Of a stretch of DNA of 64,000 bases, positions 21,561-32,489 are shown piece by piece. The notes beneath the pieces were generated by a model. It saw only the letters and a program-made list of their open reading frames with translations. It was not told where the DNA came from and searched no databases. Position numbers and translations under genes: made by a program. Position 1 is the first letter of the stretch. Each line of letters starts with the position of its first letter. Source of the stretch: Athripsodes cinereus (Eukaryota; Arthropoda; Insecta; Trichoptera; Leptoceridae); contig OX388321.1 in NCBI GenBank assembly GCA_947579605.1, positions 12,861,427-12,925,426 of the forward strand. The letters run 5' to 3'.

Positions 21561-21875
21561 TATTTAAGGGTTATCATTTAAACGCATAATATTGATGTTA
21601 TGTTCAGCAGAAAAATGTATTCTGCCGACAAATATATCATGTTGATATGCTACTTATGCCCAGAGAGAATATTATATTTTTATTGCAAATAATATGATAT
21701 TGTAAAACTATAAATTTAATCGACCAGCAAAATTATTATTTGACCGGCATAATGATTATTTGTCCAGCAAAATAAATAAATGAGCAGCAAACCGTGAGCT
21801 AATTTTAATTAAACTTGTGAAAGCTAAACTTTTAATCTTGTTCAAATAATAAATCTTTGTATGTAGCATCTTTTT

Positions 21876-22005
21876 GGGTTAGTTGGAAGATATCGCTTAC
21901 ACGCGATAAACTCGCCCATTGTGCATGATAATTATTGGTATTTATAATCTTTTTATATGTATGTTTTTTAACCACAATAAAGTTTATTATTATTATAATT
22001 ATTAT
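21876..22005 (+). repeat. T1 LINE 3'-UTR fragment
   Basis: Begins GGGTTAGTTGGAAGATATCG, then GATAAACTCGCCCATTGTGC, and ends AATAAAGTTTATTATTATTA. A 5'-truncated LINE end. Confidence 0.7.
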
Positions 22006-22087
22006 CTTTTTATGTGATTTTATATGTAACATCTGAATACGGACAATAGCGTTTTTCGACATTTCAGTTAGATATTTCGTTAATATA

Positions 22088-22889
22088 TATAATGAGTTAC
22101 AATCCATTGGATTGGTCTGCAATGAGTTTGGACTTTCTTCTCCACTCCTCCCTATTCTCAGCCAGTCTCTTCAACTCCATGTATGAGCCACAGCTCATGT
22201 CCCTCTTCAGTTGGTCCATATAGGCTTCTCTCGGTCGGTCTCTGCCATTTGTGCCTTCGGTCCTGCCCTCTGCGATTGCGATGAGCAGTCCTGGGTACCT
22301 GATGTTGTGGCCAATCCAGTTAGCTCGTTGTTGGCAGATTCTTTTGAGGAGTTGCCTTTTTTCGCCAGCCCTGGTTAACACTTCTTCGTTTTCGACGTGT
22401 TCCGACCAATGAATCTTCAGCATGCGTCTATAGCACCACATTTCAAATGCCGCTAACCGTCCGCTTTCACTCTTGCTGATGGTCCACGTCTCGCAACCAT
22501 ATAGCATAATGCTCCACACAAAAGCTTTAGTGAGATTCTTACTCACGCTTAAATCAATATAAGAGAATTCTAATATTTTGGATTTTTTGTTAAAGGCAAT
22601 TCGTGCCTGGTTTATTCTGCTAAAAATTTCTGATTTGGAGCGTCCGTCCTGGTTTATTCTGCTGCCCAAGTACACGAATTCTCTTACTTGTTTGATGCTC
22701 ACTCCATTTATGGCAATGTTCGCAGTCGCTTCCTCTCTTCCTACGACCATACATTTTGTTTTTTCTTTATTTATTTTCATGTTGTACTTTGACAACAGTA
22801 TACTTTCCATTTTTCCTAAGGCTTCATTCAGCTCCATCTCGGAGTCTGCGAGCAGCGCTATGTCGTCAGCATATCTAATCATGTCGACC
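22088..22889 (-). repeat. LINE-A, 5'-truncated insertion with 13-bp target duplication
   Basis: The frame 22097-22882 is open for 261 codons. It starts at RT motif YADDIALL and runs through FVYLGSRINQDGRSKSEI, MLYGCETWTISKSESGR and DQLKRDMSCGS to the shared end ADQSNGL. TTTCGTTAATATA flanks both sides (22075-22087 and 22890-22902). The intact frame and clean duplication make it the youngest-looking LINE here. It lacks the endonuclease and the front of RT, so it is not autonomous. Confidence 0.9.
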
Positions 22890-23396
22890 TTTCGTTAATA
22901 TAGCAAAGCGGAAACTGGCATTATTTTCGTAGTCATCATTAATTTGGTAAGAAATCATTAAAACTTCATGTGGATCCGAAGGTAAATCGGTGTGTGAAAA
23001 ATATTGTTTTTCTAATATTTTCTGCCGGTCAAATAATAATTCTGCTCAAATAATAATTCTGCTGCTCAAATAACAATTCTGCTGGTCAATTAATTATTTT
23101 GTTGTGCGAGTATTTACTAAGCTGTTAATTTTTTTTAATTTGCCGATATAACCATGTTTGTTTGTAAAACAAGTGTTGCGCTTATTTTTTATTTATTGCT
23201 GATGAAAACATTGTTTGCTGTGCAAATGACTTAAATGCTGATTTTTTCTTGCCGAACGAATGGATTAATAGCCGTAAAAATAATTAGTTCCCATTTATAA
23301 GTGTCCAAGATTTAAAATAAATTATTTTTATCAAAGTATTTATTATGTATAAGATATTTTATTATAACTCATAGGTACCTAAGTATGATCTCAGTG

Positions 23397-23590
23397 GGCC
23401 TAGTCAAAACACTTTTAAGCGTTACGTTTTCATTCAAACGCGGACGACGTTGCGAGAACGCGTCAATTTTCGGAGCCAAAATACACAAGTAGCTCCGAAA
23501 ATTGACGCGTTCTCGCAACGTCGTCCGCGTTTGAACAAAAACGAAACGAAAACGTAACGCTTAAATGTGTTTTGACTAAATCTACAGGCC
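23397..23590. mobile_element. MITE, same family as 6080-6282
   Basis: GGCCTAGTCAAAACAC to GTGTTTTGACTAAATCTACAGGCC. The inner arms, GCGGACGACGTTGCGAGAAC and its complement, are inverted almost perfectly around a short loop near 23485. The whole unit would fold as one hairpin. Confidence 0.8.
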
Positions 23591-23999
23591 TTCTTTCCGA
23601 TACACAATTTCAAATACGTCCATTTAAAAAAAACGGTTTTCTTTGTGAAACCTTAACCCTCAGTAAACGAATTCGCCTTATAAAATGAAAGCAATTGTGC
23701 AAAGATTACATCTTTAAGTAGATATATAGATATATAATATATCTACACACCTACATGTATTCTTCAATATACAGACCCTTCCTCTGTAAGGGATGTCTCC
23801 CTTGTTAAAGGTCGCACCCTTTGCAAGCACAATTAGCCTCTTATAACGCGGGGGAGTATCTAATATCCTTCGGCGTTTTCATTACCCCACTTACACGAAC
23901 AGGTAAATCAGATGTTTTCCATTCATAAACATATTATTATGGTTAGAGAAATTCTAAAAGTATTATGATTTGTCACATATGATTTTTAAATAGTTTGTA

Positions 24000-24310
24000 T
24001 ATATTGTATGTTCGTGAGGCTCTCAAGGTGGAACCGTACTCCTGCATATAGAGAGGTCGTAGTTGCGATGGCTGGGTCACGGTCTCCGCATGCCAGAAGG
24101 CAGACTACCACTTAGATCTTTGGAGGCTGTGAGAGAGGGCAGAAGACCGGTGGGCCGCCCTAGAAGAAACTGACAAGGGCAGGTGTCAAACTTGTGTGTT
24201 GAAAGGCTTGGTTTGAAGTGGCCAGAGGTCCTGGAAGCAGCGGTGGACAGGGATCTCTGGAGGAGGTACCTAGGCGCCATGGGCCCCCGACCCAACTAGG
24301 ACAAGGGGAA
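24000..24310 (+). repeat. LINE-E 3' coding relic
   Basis: Reads WLGHGLRMPEGRLPLRSLEA, EGRRPVGRPRRN, a stop, then LKWPEVLEAAVDRDLWRRYL, the basic C-terminal tail of an endonuclease-reverse transcriptase LINE. A related minus-strand piece is at 37868-38110. Confidence 0.65.
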
Positions 24311-24499
24311 GAAGATGTACGTATATTGTATTATCAGCAAGAAGTTTCTTGAATTGCTCATTTGTTTCAACTTATTATTTTCAAAATGCGACCACTCTGT
24401 GATCAAACACAAAAACGGACGGAGATGTAATATTTTTTTATTCAGCCAAATACTTGTTGTTGATGTAAGAACCGATACGTGAAAATTGATTATCTTCAG

Positions 24500-24560
24500 A
24501 GAACAATATTTATTTATTTATTAACATTTTTATTTATTTATTTATTAAAGGCTTTTAATA
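24500..24560. repeat. ATTTATTT low-complexity tract
   Basis: Two ATTTATTTATT runs around 24508 and 24532, probably remnants of LINE tails. Confidence 0.35.
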
Positions 24561-25146
24561 TGAGTACATTTGGTATGAAATACATTTTGAGATATTAAGG
24601 TAAGTAAATTTATGTCTTTTTTATAATAAGATAAAAGAATTTCTTTCAAATTTATGTATGAGTAAGTACCTATATTATTTAAATCTTTTGCGTTCATTTT
24701 TATCCTACGACTTGATTAAAAAAATATTAGAGTACCTACCTATGTTTGAATATTATTTTAAGTACTTTTTATTTTATAGGTAGGACCTAATTAACAAGCT
24801 ATATTAATTAAATTGAAAATCAGAAAGTTCTAGAAATGTAATATCATCATAATAATTTATGTAATAGGTAAGTCTCTAAAATAACAATATCAGGTAGAGG
24901 TGGATAATATGTAAGACGATCCTCAGCAATTAGTAGTACCGAAACTAAGCAGAAACAGCGGGTTTTGTGGTTATTGGAATCTGATATCTTAATGTTGCTA
25001 TCAGGCAGTCTTGGTTCAGCCCTCTTCCTGCTGTAAACAGACTATTAAGTAGGTACGTATGTTTGTGAGAATGTATCTGGAAATTTTACACACTTAAGTT
25101 GGTATTTTCATTAGTGATGAAATGTCAGTCTTTTCAGTATTCGGTA

Positions 25147-25592
25147 CAGTGGCGTAGCTAGGGTCATCTGCGCCCGGGGACAAAGTCTGTGCCCCTTCTC
25201 GGAGTCCCCAAGAAATTTTTGAAATTTTACAGTTTATATGGTTCATTTTCGAAGCATGAAGCATTATGAAGAATAATATTTAAACCCGAACTGATCTTTG
25301 ATAAAAAAAACCCCCATCAGCAATCCTGCATTGTGGATGTGTCATTTTGTTTATGAGTACAATGGCGCCCCTTAATGCTCAATGGGAGCGCCAAAATCGT
25401 GTTTGCCAACTGGTTTGAAATGAAGATATTTGTGGAGCTCCAAAATTTAATCTTGCAAACGTATTTGGGATAGGTACATTAGCTTACATCAAAATACAAT
25501 GAAAAAAATAGTTTTAATACTCATTTCGGCGCCCCCTAATGTGGCGCCCGGGGACATATGTCCCTCCCTGCCCCCCCCTAGCTACGCCACTG
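25147..25592. mobile_element. hAT MITE with perfect 8-bp duplication
   Basis: CAGTGGCGTAGCTAGGG at the left pairs with CCCCTAGCTACGCCACTG at the right. ATTCGGTA flanks both sides (25139-25146 and 25593-25600). The interior has GCGCCCGGGGACA and GGCGCCCGGGGACATATGTC sequence. At 446 bp it has no transposase. Confidence 0.9.
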
Positions 25593-25969
25593 ATTCGGTA
25601 TCCGACCAGTTTCTGAGCCGGATAGCCGAACAATTTTTGAGTCATAAATTTTTCAGTTTAGAGGGAGTAGATTAATGCTTTTTAACTAGATTTTGCAAAG
25701 TTTTTTTATGTTAATTGGATGTACAGGTACATGCACGTAATAAAAGCGAACAAATGACAGTTTAAAATATTAAATTTGTAAGTATTTAAACAGTATTCTT
25801 AATTCAATGATGAAAAACACTTATTTTTTCTATGTGATGATAGGCAATTGGTAAATTTGCTTTATTTTATCTTCTTCTGTCAATGTATTTATTATATCTC
25901 ATGAAAGATTTATTTCACATAGATTTTTGAAAGATAAACTTGGAAAACAACCTCAGTAGTGTAGGTGGA

Positions 25970-26060
25970 GTAAGTTAGAAGAGGGTGGAATCGAACCCGG
26001 GATCTCTTTTTTTGAAAATTCAAAACTATACCCCAAGACAAGCGACTACCTCTGTATTTA
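25970..26060 (-). repeat. Possible tRNA-derived SINE head
   Basis: The minus strand has B-box GGTTCGATTCC (complement of 25987-25997) preceded by GGTAGTCGCTTGTCTTGG, weakly tRNA-like. A different family from those at 455 and 7929. Confidence 0.35.
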
Positions 26061-26299
26061 CGTTTTTTTATTCCAGTACATACTGGTATCCGACCGAATA
26101 GTGAATATTGGTTGAAATAGCCGGATTTGGATTCTATCCTCTCTATATTGTCAACACCCTTACCACTCCTACTTTTAAAATACTCCACTACAACATCGTC
26201 TTCCGTAATTACGCAGCTCGCCAGAGAACTCACTGTAACCGTATGTACCTATGTAGGTCTGTAAAAAATGCAGAATTTTCTAGTTTAAAATGTGTCTAG

Positions 26300-27310
26300 T
26301 TTATTATTATTATTGAAGATGTGGCTTTTCTCGAGTCCTGTTCCATGACATTCCTGACGCTCTGATGTCGATATCACATAAACGGTGTAATATGAAAGAG
26401 TGAAACCGTCTGAAACCTTGCGGATGAAAGAATAATATTCTTTTAGTCAACTACCATAGCCAATTATCAATTTTAAATGGCATTATTAAATAAATATACC
26501 TACGTCAGACCACTGTGTCAGATACCAGAAACTTACTACGTATATTAAAATAATTTGCTGTTGATGTATACATTGGTTACTCTTAATATGTTGATCAAGT
26601 ACAGTATATATAGTCATTATCTACATAGAACATAATTCATAGGAATTTTGGGATATCTAGTCTGACCCAGTTATTGCCAATAATTAAAATTCATGAAACT
26701 TCTTAAATATTAATTAAAAAATTATAACAAAAAATATTATTTGGTACACAAACTTTTGAACAATATACTCTGTTCAAAAATTTGAAGTTTGTAGTTTTGT
26801 CTGTGGAATCGGTACAGAAAAACTAATCTCCTTTAGATACGTTGTAATACATGGTGTCCCGGGCATACAGCGCCCTAGGACCGATGTTCAAGTAATGAAG
26901 AAAAAAATGAAATTAATCCCATATAATGAAGTATCTGTGTGAATTGTCTAAACATGTTATGTTATGATCTTTTGTGCCAGTCATTATTTTCTTTACTATC
27001 AATTGCACCCGTACTTATAAAAGGTTGAAATTCTTCTAATCTGTTAAGCATGTGGCTAAATATAAAAATATGAGTAGGTACCTACATCATTTCGTAATTA
27101 TTATCAATTATTATATTTGCTTTAAATAGGTTTAATCATAGGGGAGAGGAAATATATATTAGTCTTAATGGGCAATTCACTACGGTGTCCACCCAAAAAG
27201 ACGTTCACTGATGTGGGACCTGATTTTGGCAATCATCACAACTATGTCTGTAATCAGCTATCAGAGTGGAAAAATTTAAGGTAAACTACATAACATACAT
27301 AACTTTATAA
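26300..27310. other. No gene seen
   Basis: AT-rich sequence with no open frame of note and no recognised repeat. Confidence 0.5.
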
Positions 27311-27314
27311 ATAA

Positions 27315-27815
27315 TATGTATTGGAATCCCTAAATATAGATTTAAGCGTGAGGAAGAACCTTACTAAAGCCTTTTTATGGAACATTTTGCTATATGGTTG
27401 CGAGACGTTGACCAACAGCAAGAGTGAAAGCGGACGGTCGGGGGCCTTTGAGATGTGGTGCTACAGACTCATGCTGAAGATCCATTGGTCGGAACACGTC
27501 GAAAACGTAAAGGCGTTACCCAGGGTAGACGAAAAAAGGCAACTCCTTTAAAGAATTGGCCAACAACAGTTAACTGGCTTGGCCACAACATTAGGCACCC
27601 AGGACTGCTTACCACCATCGCGGAGGATTGGACCGAAGGCAGAAATGGTAGAGGTCGATCACGAGATGCTTATATGGATCAACTAAAGAAGGAGATGAAC
27701 TGTGGCACATTCGTAGCACTAAAGAGACTAGTTGAAATAAGGAAGAAATGGAGAAGAAAATCCAAACTCGTTGCAGACCAATCCAATGGGTTGTAACTCA
27801 TAATATAATATATAA
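27315..27815 (+). repeat. LINE-A 3' fragment
   Basis: Two frames joined by a shift encode IDLSVRKNLTKAFLWNILLY, GCETLTNSKSESGRSG, HWSEHVEN and MDQLKKEMNCGT to ADQSNGL. It is colinear with the last two thirds of the copy at 22088-22889 and is decayed. Confidence 0.8.
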
Positions 27816-27819
27816 TATC

Positions 27820-28550
27820 TATTTATCAAAGTTTGTATTTGTTTGTATCATAACACTCAAACTTTGCGTCGCTATTTTTCATACATATAAAAACACAATA
27901 ATGTTTAGATGACATCTTATCTAAAATGCTCTGATAGAAAGTAAGTTTATTATTCATGTTTGTTTAAGCTAGTTATTAATAATACTCATAAATTGGTAGG
28001 TAGGTTATTATTCATCTTCAAGTGATTTACATTGTATAATATTTTCTTCGAACTTTGTTTAAAAAAAAATTAATCAAAATTGTAAAGTAGTATCTTTATT
28101 CATTAAATATTCCCATCCAAGTTTAATAATTATTAATTTGTTTCTATGTTGAGAAGGTGAAATGAGTGTTAGGAGAAATATTTAACAGACTGGATAGCAG
28201 AGTTGATTAAATTAAATCAATATTAACGTTTAACAACTCGCTGTTTTATTAAATTCTTACACTTGTTGAAGAATAATAATGAGAAGATATCGTGAAAATG
28301 TATAAATGAAGATTATATTAATAATTAAAGTAAAAGTTAGTAAGAAATATTCATAAAGAAATATTCTCTCCTCTTTGATATTGCAATCCACCGCTTTGAA
28401 ACAAATTCTCTGATACAGCTGTTTAAAATAAATGTTTCAAATAATTATTTAGTAATGAAAGTTTTCTTTACACAGCCTTACTAGAGAAAAGTTTTGTAGA
28501 ACAATATTGTCTAAAATTGAGCAATTTTTATAAGTGATGCTGTGAATAAT
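27820..28550. other. No gene seen
   Basis: AT-rich DNA; no repeat or coding signal recognised. Confidence 0.5.
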
Positions 28551-28554
28551 ATTT

Positions 28555-28745
28555 AATAGTTATTACCGTGGAGCACCCGGCAAAAAATTTGCCTCCCACT
28601 CTTTTCCGAGTGCTTTTAAAGACGCAGGTGGTCGAAATAATGAGAACATTTTACATCTATCTTAAATTCAGCGCTGAGTTTGGCCACCCATCCTGTAAGT
28701 CTTATTTCTTTGTTGGCATGGAGAGAACCACGCACATGTAAACCA
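28555..28745 (+). repeat. RepC copy, 5' two thirds
   Basis: Starts CCGTGGAGCACCCGGCAAA at 28566, then TCCCACTCTTTTCCG, CATTTTACATCT and GGCCACCCATCCTG. It stops before the GGCTACCCCACTTG end. Confidence 0.75.
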
Positions 28746-28749
28746 TACA

Positions 28750-29740
28750 CATTCATCATCAGCAAATAATCAAGAGATAGCTGAGAATCGCAGAAAAGCC
28801 CTTTAAATTCATATTCTAAAATCTAAACAAAAACAAATAAGAATTATTTACAAATTCAGCAACCGCAAGTAACAAACTCATTAATTTTATCATGTTTTAA
28901 AAGGTCAAGTTCTGAAAGGGTTCTATGGGCGAGGTAATTTTAAGCGCTCTCAAGAACAGTCAGGTATCTATTTATGCATTATGTTTGGATAAATATGTAC
29001 TTATACTAATATTTATTTGAAGTGATCAGTCATGGCAAGCGAAGAATTAATCTTCTGGACGGAAGGTTCGTGCACCACTGTCATTCTAAACAATCTTCAT
29101 GATACAAACGCGAAAGCCTGCAACAACTAATGATAGGTACAAACTATTAATTTCTCAGTATAATGGTGTTTTGTATATATTTGAAGTAGCCTAAATTTAT
29201 CTTCATAACGGAATGAAAGTCATTTCCTTATATAAATACTTTTGATTTAATTCTAAAATTCGTCAGCTCTCATTTAAAAGATCTAGAGCATCTTTCCATT
29301 TGCGAGGGGACTGTAAAGTATTCGACTAATAAAATATGGTATTTTTAATCATCTTTAGACTCTTTAGAGGAGTAACTGCGCTACTTGTGAAAGAAATTTG
29401 TTAATTTATTACAATGTAATTTGTTTTCCTCGTGAACTTGTTATTAATATAATACCTACTATGCTCCCGGAAGACCTGAAAATTGATACACGTTCACATT
29501 AATTCTAGGCTTTTTGAATTACTTGATTAGAACAATAAAATTATTTAAATTTTGGTTTGATACATTATATCAGCCTTATCTACCTATTTATCTATATCAT
29601 CGAGATATCTTCCTAATGCGGAGTAACTAGTGGACTATCTGCGTGTGATAAATATGCAAGGTGTTTTTTTTTCGGAGCCAACATAAATAATACATAGGTA
29701 CCCATAGATTTTTATATATAACACCTAGATGGAGTACTAG
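28750..29740. other. No gene seen
   Basis: AT-rich DNA without recognised features. Confidence 0.5.
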
Positions 29741-29829
29741 TATGTATTTTCATTGTAATAAAGTAAGGCGCCATTTTTCGGCACTTTTGACAGATCGCTT
29801 GACGATAAAAAGTGAGGTAAATCGCTTAA

Positions 29830-29878
29830 AACGTCGACAAGAACTTCAAAAAATGTCGACAAGAACTTCAAAAAATGT
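29830..29878. repeat. Two-copy 22-bp tandem repeat
   Basis: Two adjacent copies of GTCGACAAGAACTTCAAAAA with a 22-bp period. They lie in a 70-codon open frame that I do not recognise. Confidence 0.7.
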
Positions 29879-30049
29879 CCAATTACGTTTTTATAAACGT
29901 AAAAATGATAATTATATTTCAATAAAAATGCGAGAAATACTTCATAAAATGTAGGAAACACCACACGCTTTCGCCAACCGTTCCGTCAAAGCTTCATAGA
30001 TTTTTTGCCTCACTTTTGTAAATGAGTCAGGGTTCTAGGTTTTGTATGG

Positions 30050-30240
30050 AATTCTGTGGTCATACCTTATCGTTTCTTTGCTTCTTTAACCTTCATATAA
30101 TTTATCTTACACGCATGCCAATTTCTCTTACTTTACATGCGGGCGTTCTTGAAAAATAGATCTACGTAAATAAGTCACGTACCTATTTATCGAACTCCGC
30201 GCTTTCTCACACCCCCTTTCCAGATAAATGCATCCTCATC
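30050..30240 (-). repeat. LINE-B 3' fragment, decayed
   Basis: TTTCTCTTACTTTACATGCGG, TCTACGTAAATAAGTCACG and CGCTTTCTCACACCCCCTTT align in order with the 57700-57850 copy. Confidence 0.55.
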
Positions 30241-30244
30241 CTCT

Positions 30245-31460
30245 TCTAATTAAAAACTACCTTTTTGATTATAAATATAAAGTAGCATTTATAAAATACT
30301 TGTTATGTACTTCTTGCAATATTTAATGCAGGAACTATGTGTCGTCTCCTGAGTAATAACACTTTTCCTATAAAATTTTAATATATCCCCGATCTACACA
30401 AATCATTTTATATGACATTATCGCTTCTATAATCGTATTTGCTGTAATGGGTAACTATTAAATTAATGGACAGATTACTAACAATAAATTACTTTAAAAA
30501 TTTTATCAACGCTTAGTTCAATTTGTCGCCTTGTGAAAATCATTTCTCAGGAATATTAAACCTGTAATTTTTTCTTTATTTTAAAACATTACATACATTT
30601 TAAATTAAACCCCAAGTACTCTCGTAGAATGTATATCTTGCTTAATCGGAATAAAATGTCTCATATCCTTCGTATCATATAAGACATTAGACAATTTTTT
30701 CATTTTATTTTACTCGAGATATTGTTAATCTATTGTCTAAAACAGATATGTCTTCAGCATTCTTTTAAAGTCATCCTTGTTTACTACCTCTTATCGTCTT
30801 TTGAACCTTAGATCTTCTTTAACTGAACGAAAGTGGAATTATATGTTAATGTATAAATAGGCAATGCATAATATTACATTGTTCAAAAACATTAAATCGC
30901 AGATTATTGATTAATGGGATTGATTACAAGGGCATGCATACACATATGTCCTTGCCTTGAGTTATCTTATTCTCAAAAATATGTACATGTTATAAATTTA
31001 ATAATATATGCCTTAAATGAGAGTGTCAAAAAATTTTTTCAGGTAGGTATCCTCGACAAGTGTGTTAATCTTTGCATTATTTGTAACGTGTCTTATTTTG
31101 TTCATGATTTTTTGTACTCATTATTTTTCCGAAACGTTATAAATTTAACACACCTGAGATATCGAAATAACACTTTATAAAAATATGCAACCATTCTCAT
31201 TATAAAATTCATAATAATATCTAAAACGCCACCGGTAACAATTGCACGCCTCAAAAACTGCACGAAATTAATTTCCTAAGTTCACGCCTGATTTGATTTA
31301 TGTCCCGCTATTATTTATTGTTATTGAAACTTTGATAACGAATATACTACATACATATACATACATGCATTCATGCAAAATTTCCTGTAATGGTATCGTA
31401 TATAGGTACATTGTTTAAAAGTTTCATGTTCAATCCACATTTATATACCTAATAAAAAAT
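30245..31460. other. No gene seen
   Basis: AT-rich DNA. An 88-codon open frame at 30914-31180 shows no domain or coding-like composition. Confidence 0.45.
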
Positions 31461-31467
31461 GGTAATT

Positions 31468-31560
31468 ATTAGAATAGCTTTTGGACAGTATGGGTTCAGT
31501 ATTAGAATAGCTTTTGGACAGTATGGGCTCAGTATAAGAATAGTTTTTGGAAAGTATGGA
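31468..31560. repeat. 33-bp tandem repeat, about 2.8 copies
   Basis: Units begin ATTAGAATAGCTTTTGGACA at 31468 and 31501, and a diverged ATAAGAATAGTTTTTGGAAA at 31534. Confidence 0.9.
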
Positions 31561-31659
31561 TTTCTGTCTCTTCATCACCATTGCTCTTTAGATTGAGAAA
31601 ATCACGAGTGAACTATATTGAATGTTCCATTCTGTTCTATCTATACTTAACCAGTTGCC

Positions 31660-31760
31660 ATAATAATATATTAAGTGGGGTAGACATAGAGAATGGAACA
31701 CCATATTGATCAATCTGTAGACATTTCTTTTGCTTTCCCCACATTTATGCAAGTGTGGAG
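31660..31760 (-). repeat. LINE-B 3' fragment, decayed
   Basis: AGTGGGGTAGACATAGAGAATGG, ACACCATATTGATCAATCTG and CTTTTGCTTTCCCCACATTTATG follow the order of the LINE-B end at 57640-57720. Confidence 0.5.
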
Positions 31761-32129
31761 AAAGCAATAAATGAACGCCGATTTCCTTCACTCCATATAT
31801 GTAGCCCTTCAGCATTTAATTCACTTGGGCAAGTATTTAGTTCTTACACGTCCACATTTTTTTTTACATTTCTCTCTCAGAATAATATAATTTTTTGTCA
31901 TCTTTTCATCATCCGGTGGTATGCCGGAATAAATTTAAAAATGTTTTCTCTTGAATCATCTATGTAAATCTGTTTTGGCTATAATATTACGTTTGGGAAT
32001 ATACGTACATATAAGTACATTTAACACACGAAACTACGATCTAAAGCTTAGAAAAGACAGCCTCACCTTATTTTTTAGAATATTTACTAATTTTTTTTTA
32101 TTGTTTAACCGGATTTGGGTGCAGATGAC

Positions 32130-32484
32130 AAAACCAATCAGAAACCTCGATTGGAGAACCATGTCTACACAATGCAACATTGTATAAAATCTAATCGGAA
32201 GAAGTGAGATCGCGATCTATTTGAGATCTGAAAAATGAGATCCCAAAAAGATGGTTGCTTCTAAGGTTTGCATAAAGCGTCTCTCGATTAGTAGACCTTA
32301 AATCGTGACAGTGAGAATGGTGGAATTGGTGAACGTTGTCCATGGACACCGAAAGTGATCACTTAAGCCAGCCTAGAGCCAATTCCTAAGCGTTGGGACA
32401 CCTTTCTCACTTCTTCCGATTAGATTTTACACAATGTTGCATTGTGTAGACATGGTTCTCCAATCGAGGTTTCTGATTGGTTTT
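32130..32484. mobile_element. 355-bp element with 79-bp inverted arms
   Basis: The arms 32130-32208 and 32406-32484 are inverted and differ at a single base by eye. The outer ends begin AAAACCAATCAGAAACC. The 197-bp core is unique here. No target duplication could be defined. Confidence 0.85.
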
Positions 32485-32489
32485 CTCAC

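Larger units (their letters stand above)
21595..23290. repeat. Element with inverted CAAATAATAATTCTGCTGG clusters, split by LINE-A
   Basis: The left cluster (21715-21790) holds CCAGCAAAATTATTATTTGA-type units. The right cluster (23020-23105) holds the reverse complement, several times. Removing the LINE-A insertion at 22088-22889 and the T1 tail brings these facing arrays closer. No clear terminal repeats were found. Confidence 0.5.
25112..26140. repeat. Old hAT-like element containing a younger hAT insertion
   Basis: TAGTGATGAAATG at 25112 resembles a hAT end. TATTCGGTATCCGACC and CCGGATAGCCGAA words recur before and after the insertion and near 26090-26130. A similar TAGCGATGAAAGG with GGATAGCCGAA occurs at 41396-41460. 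The right end is not resolved. Confidence 0.4.
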
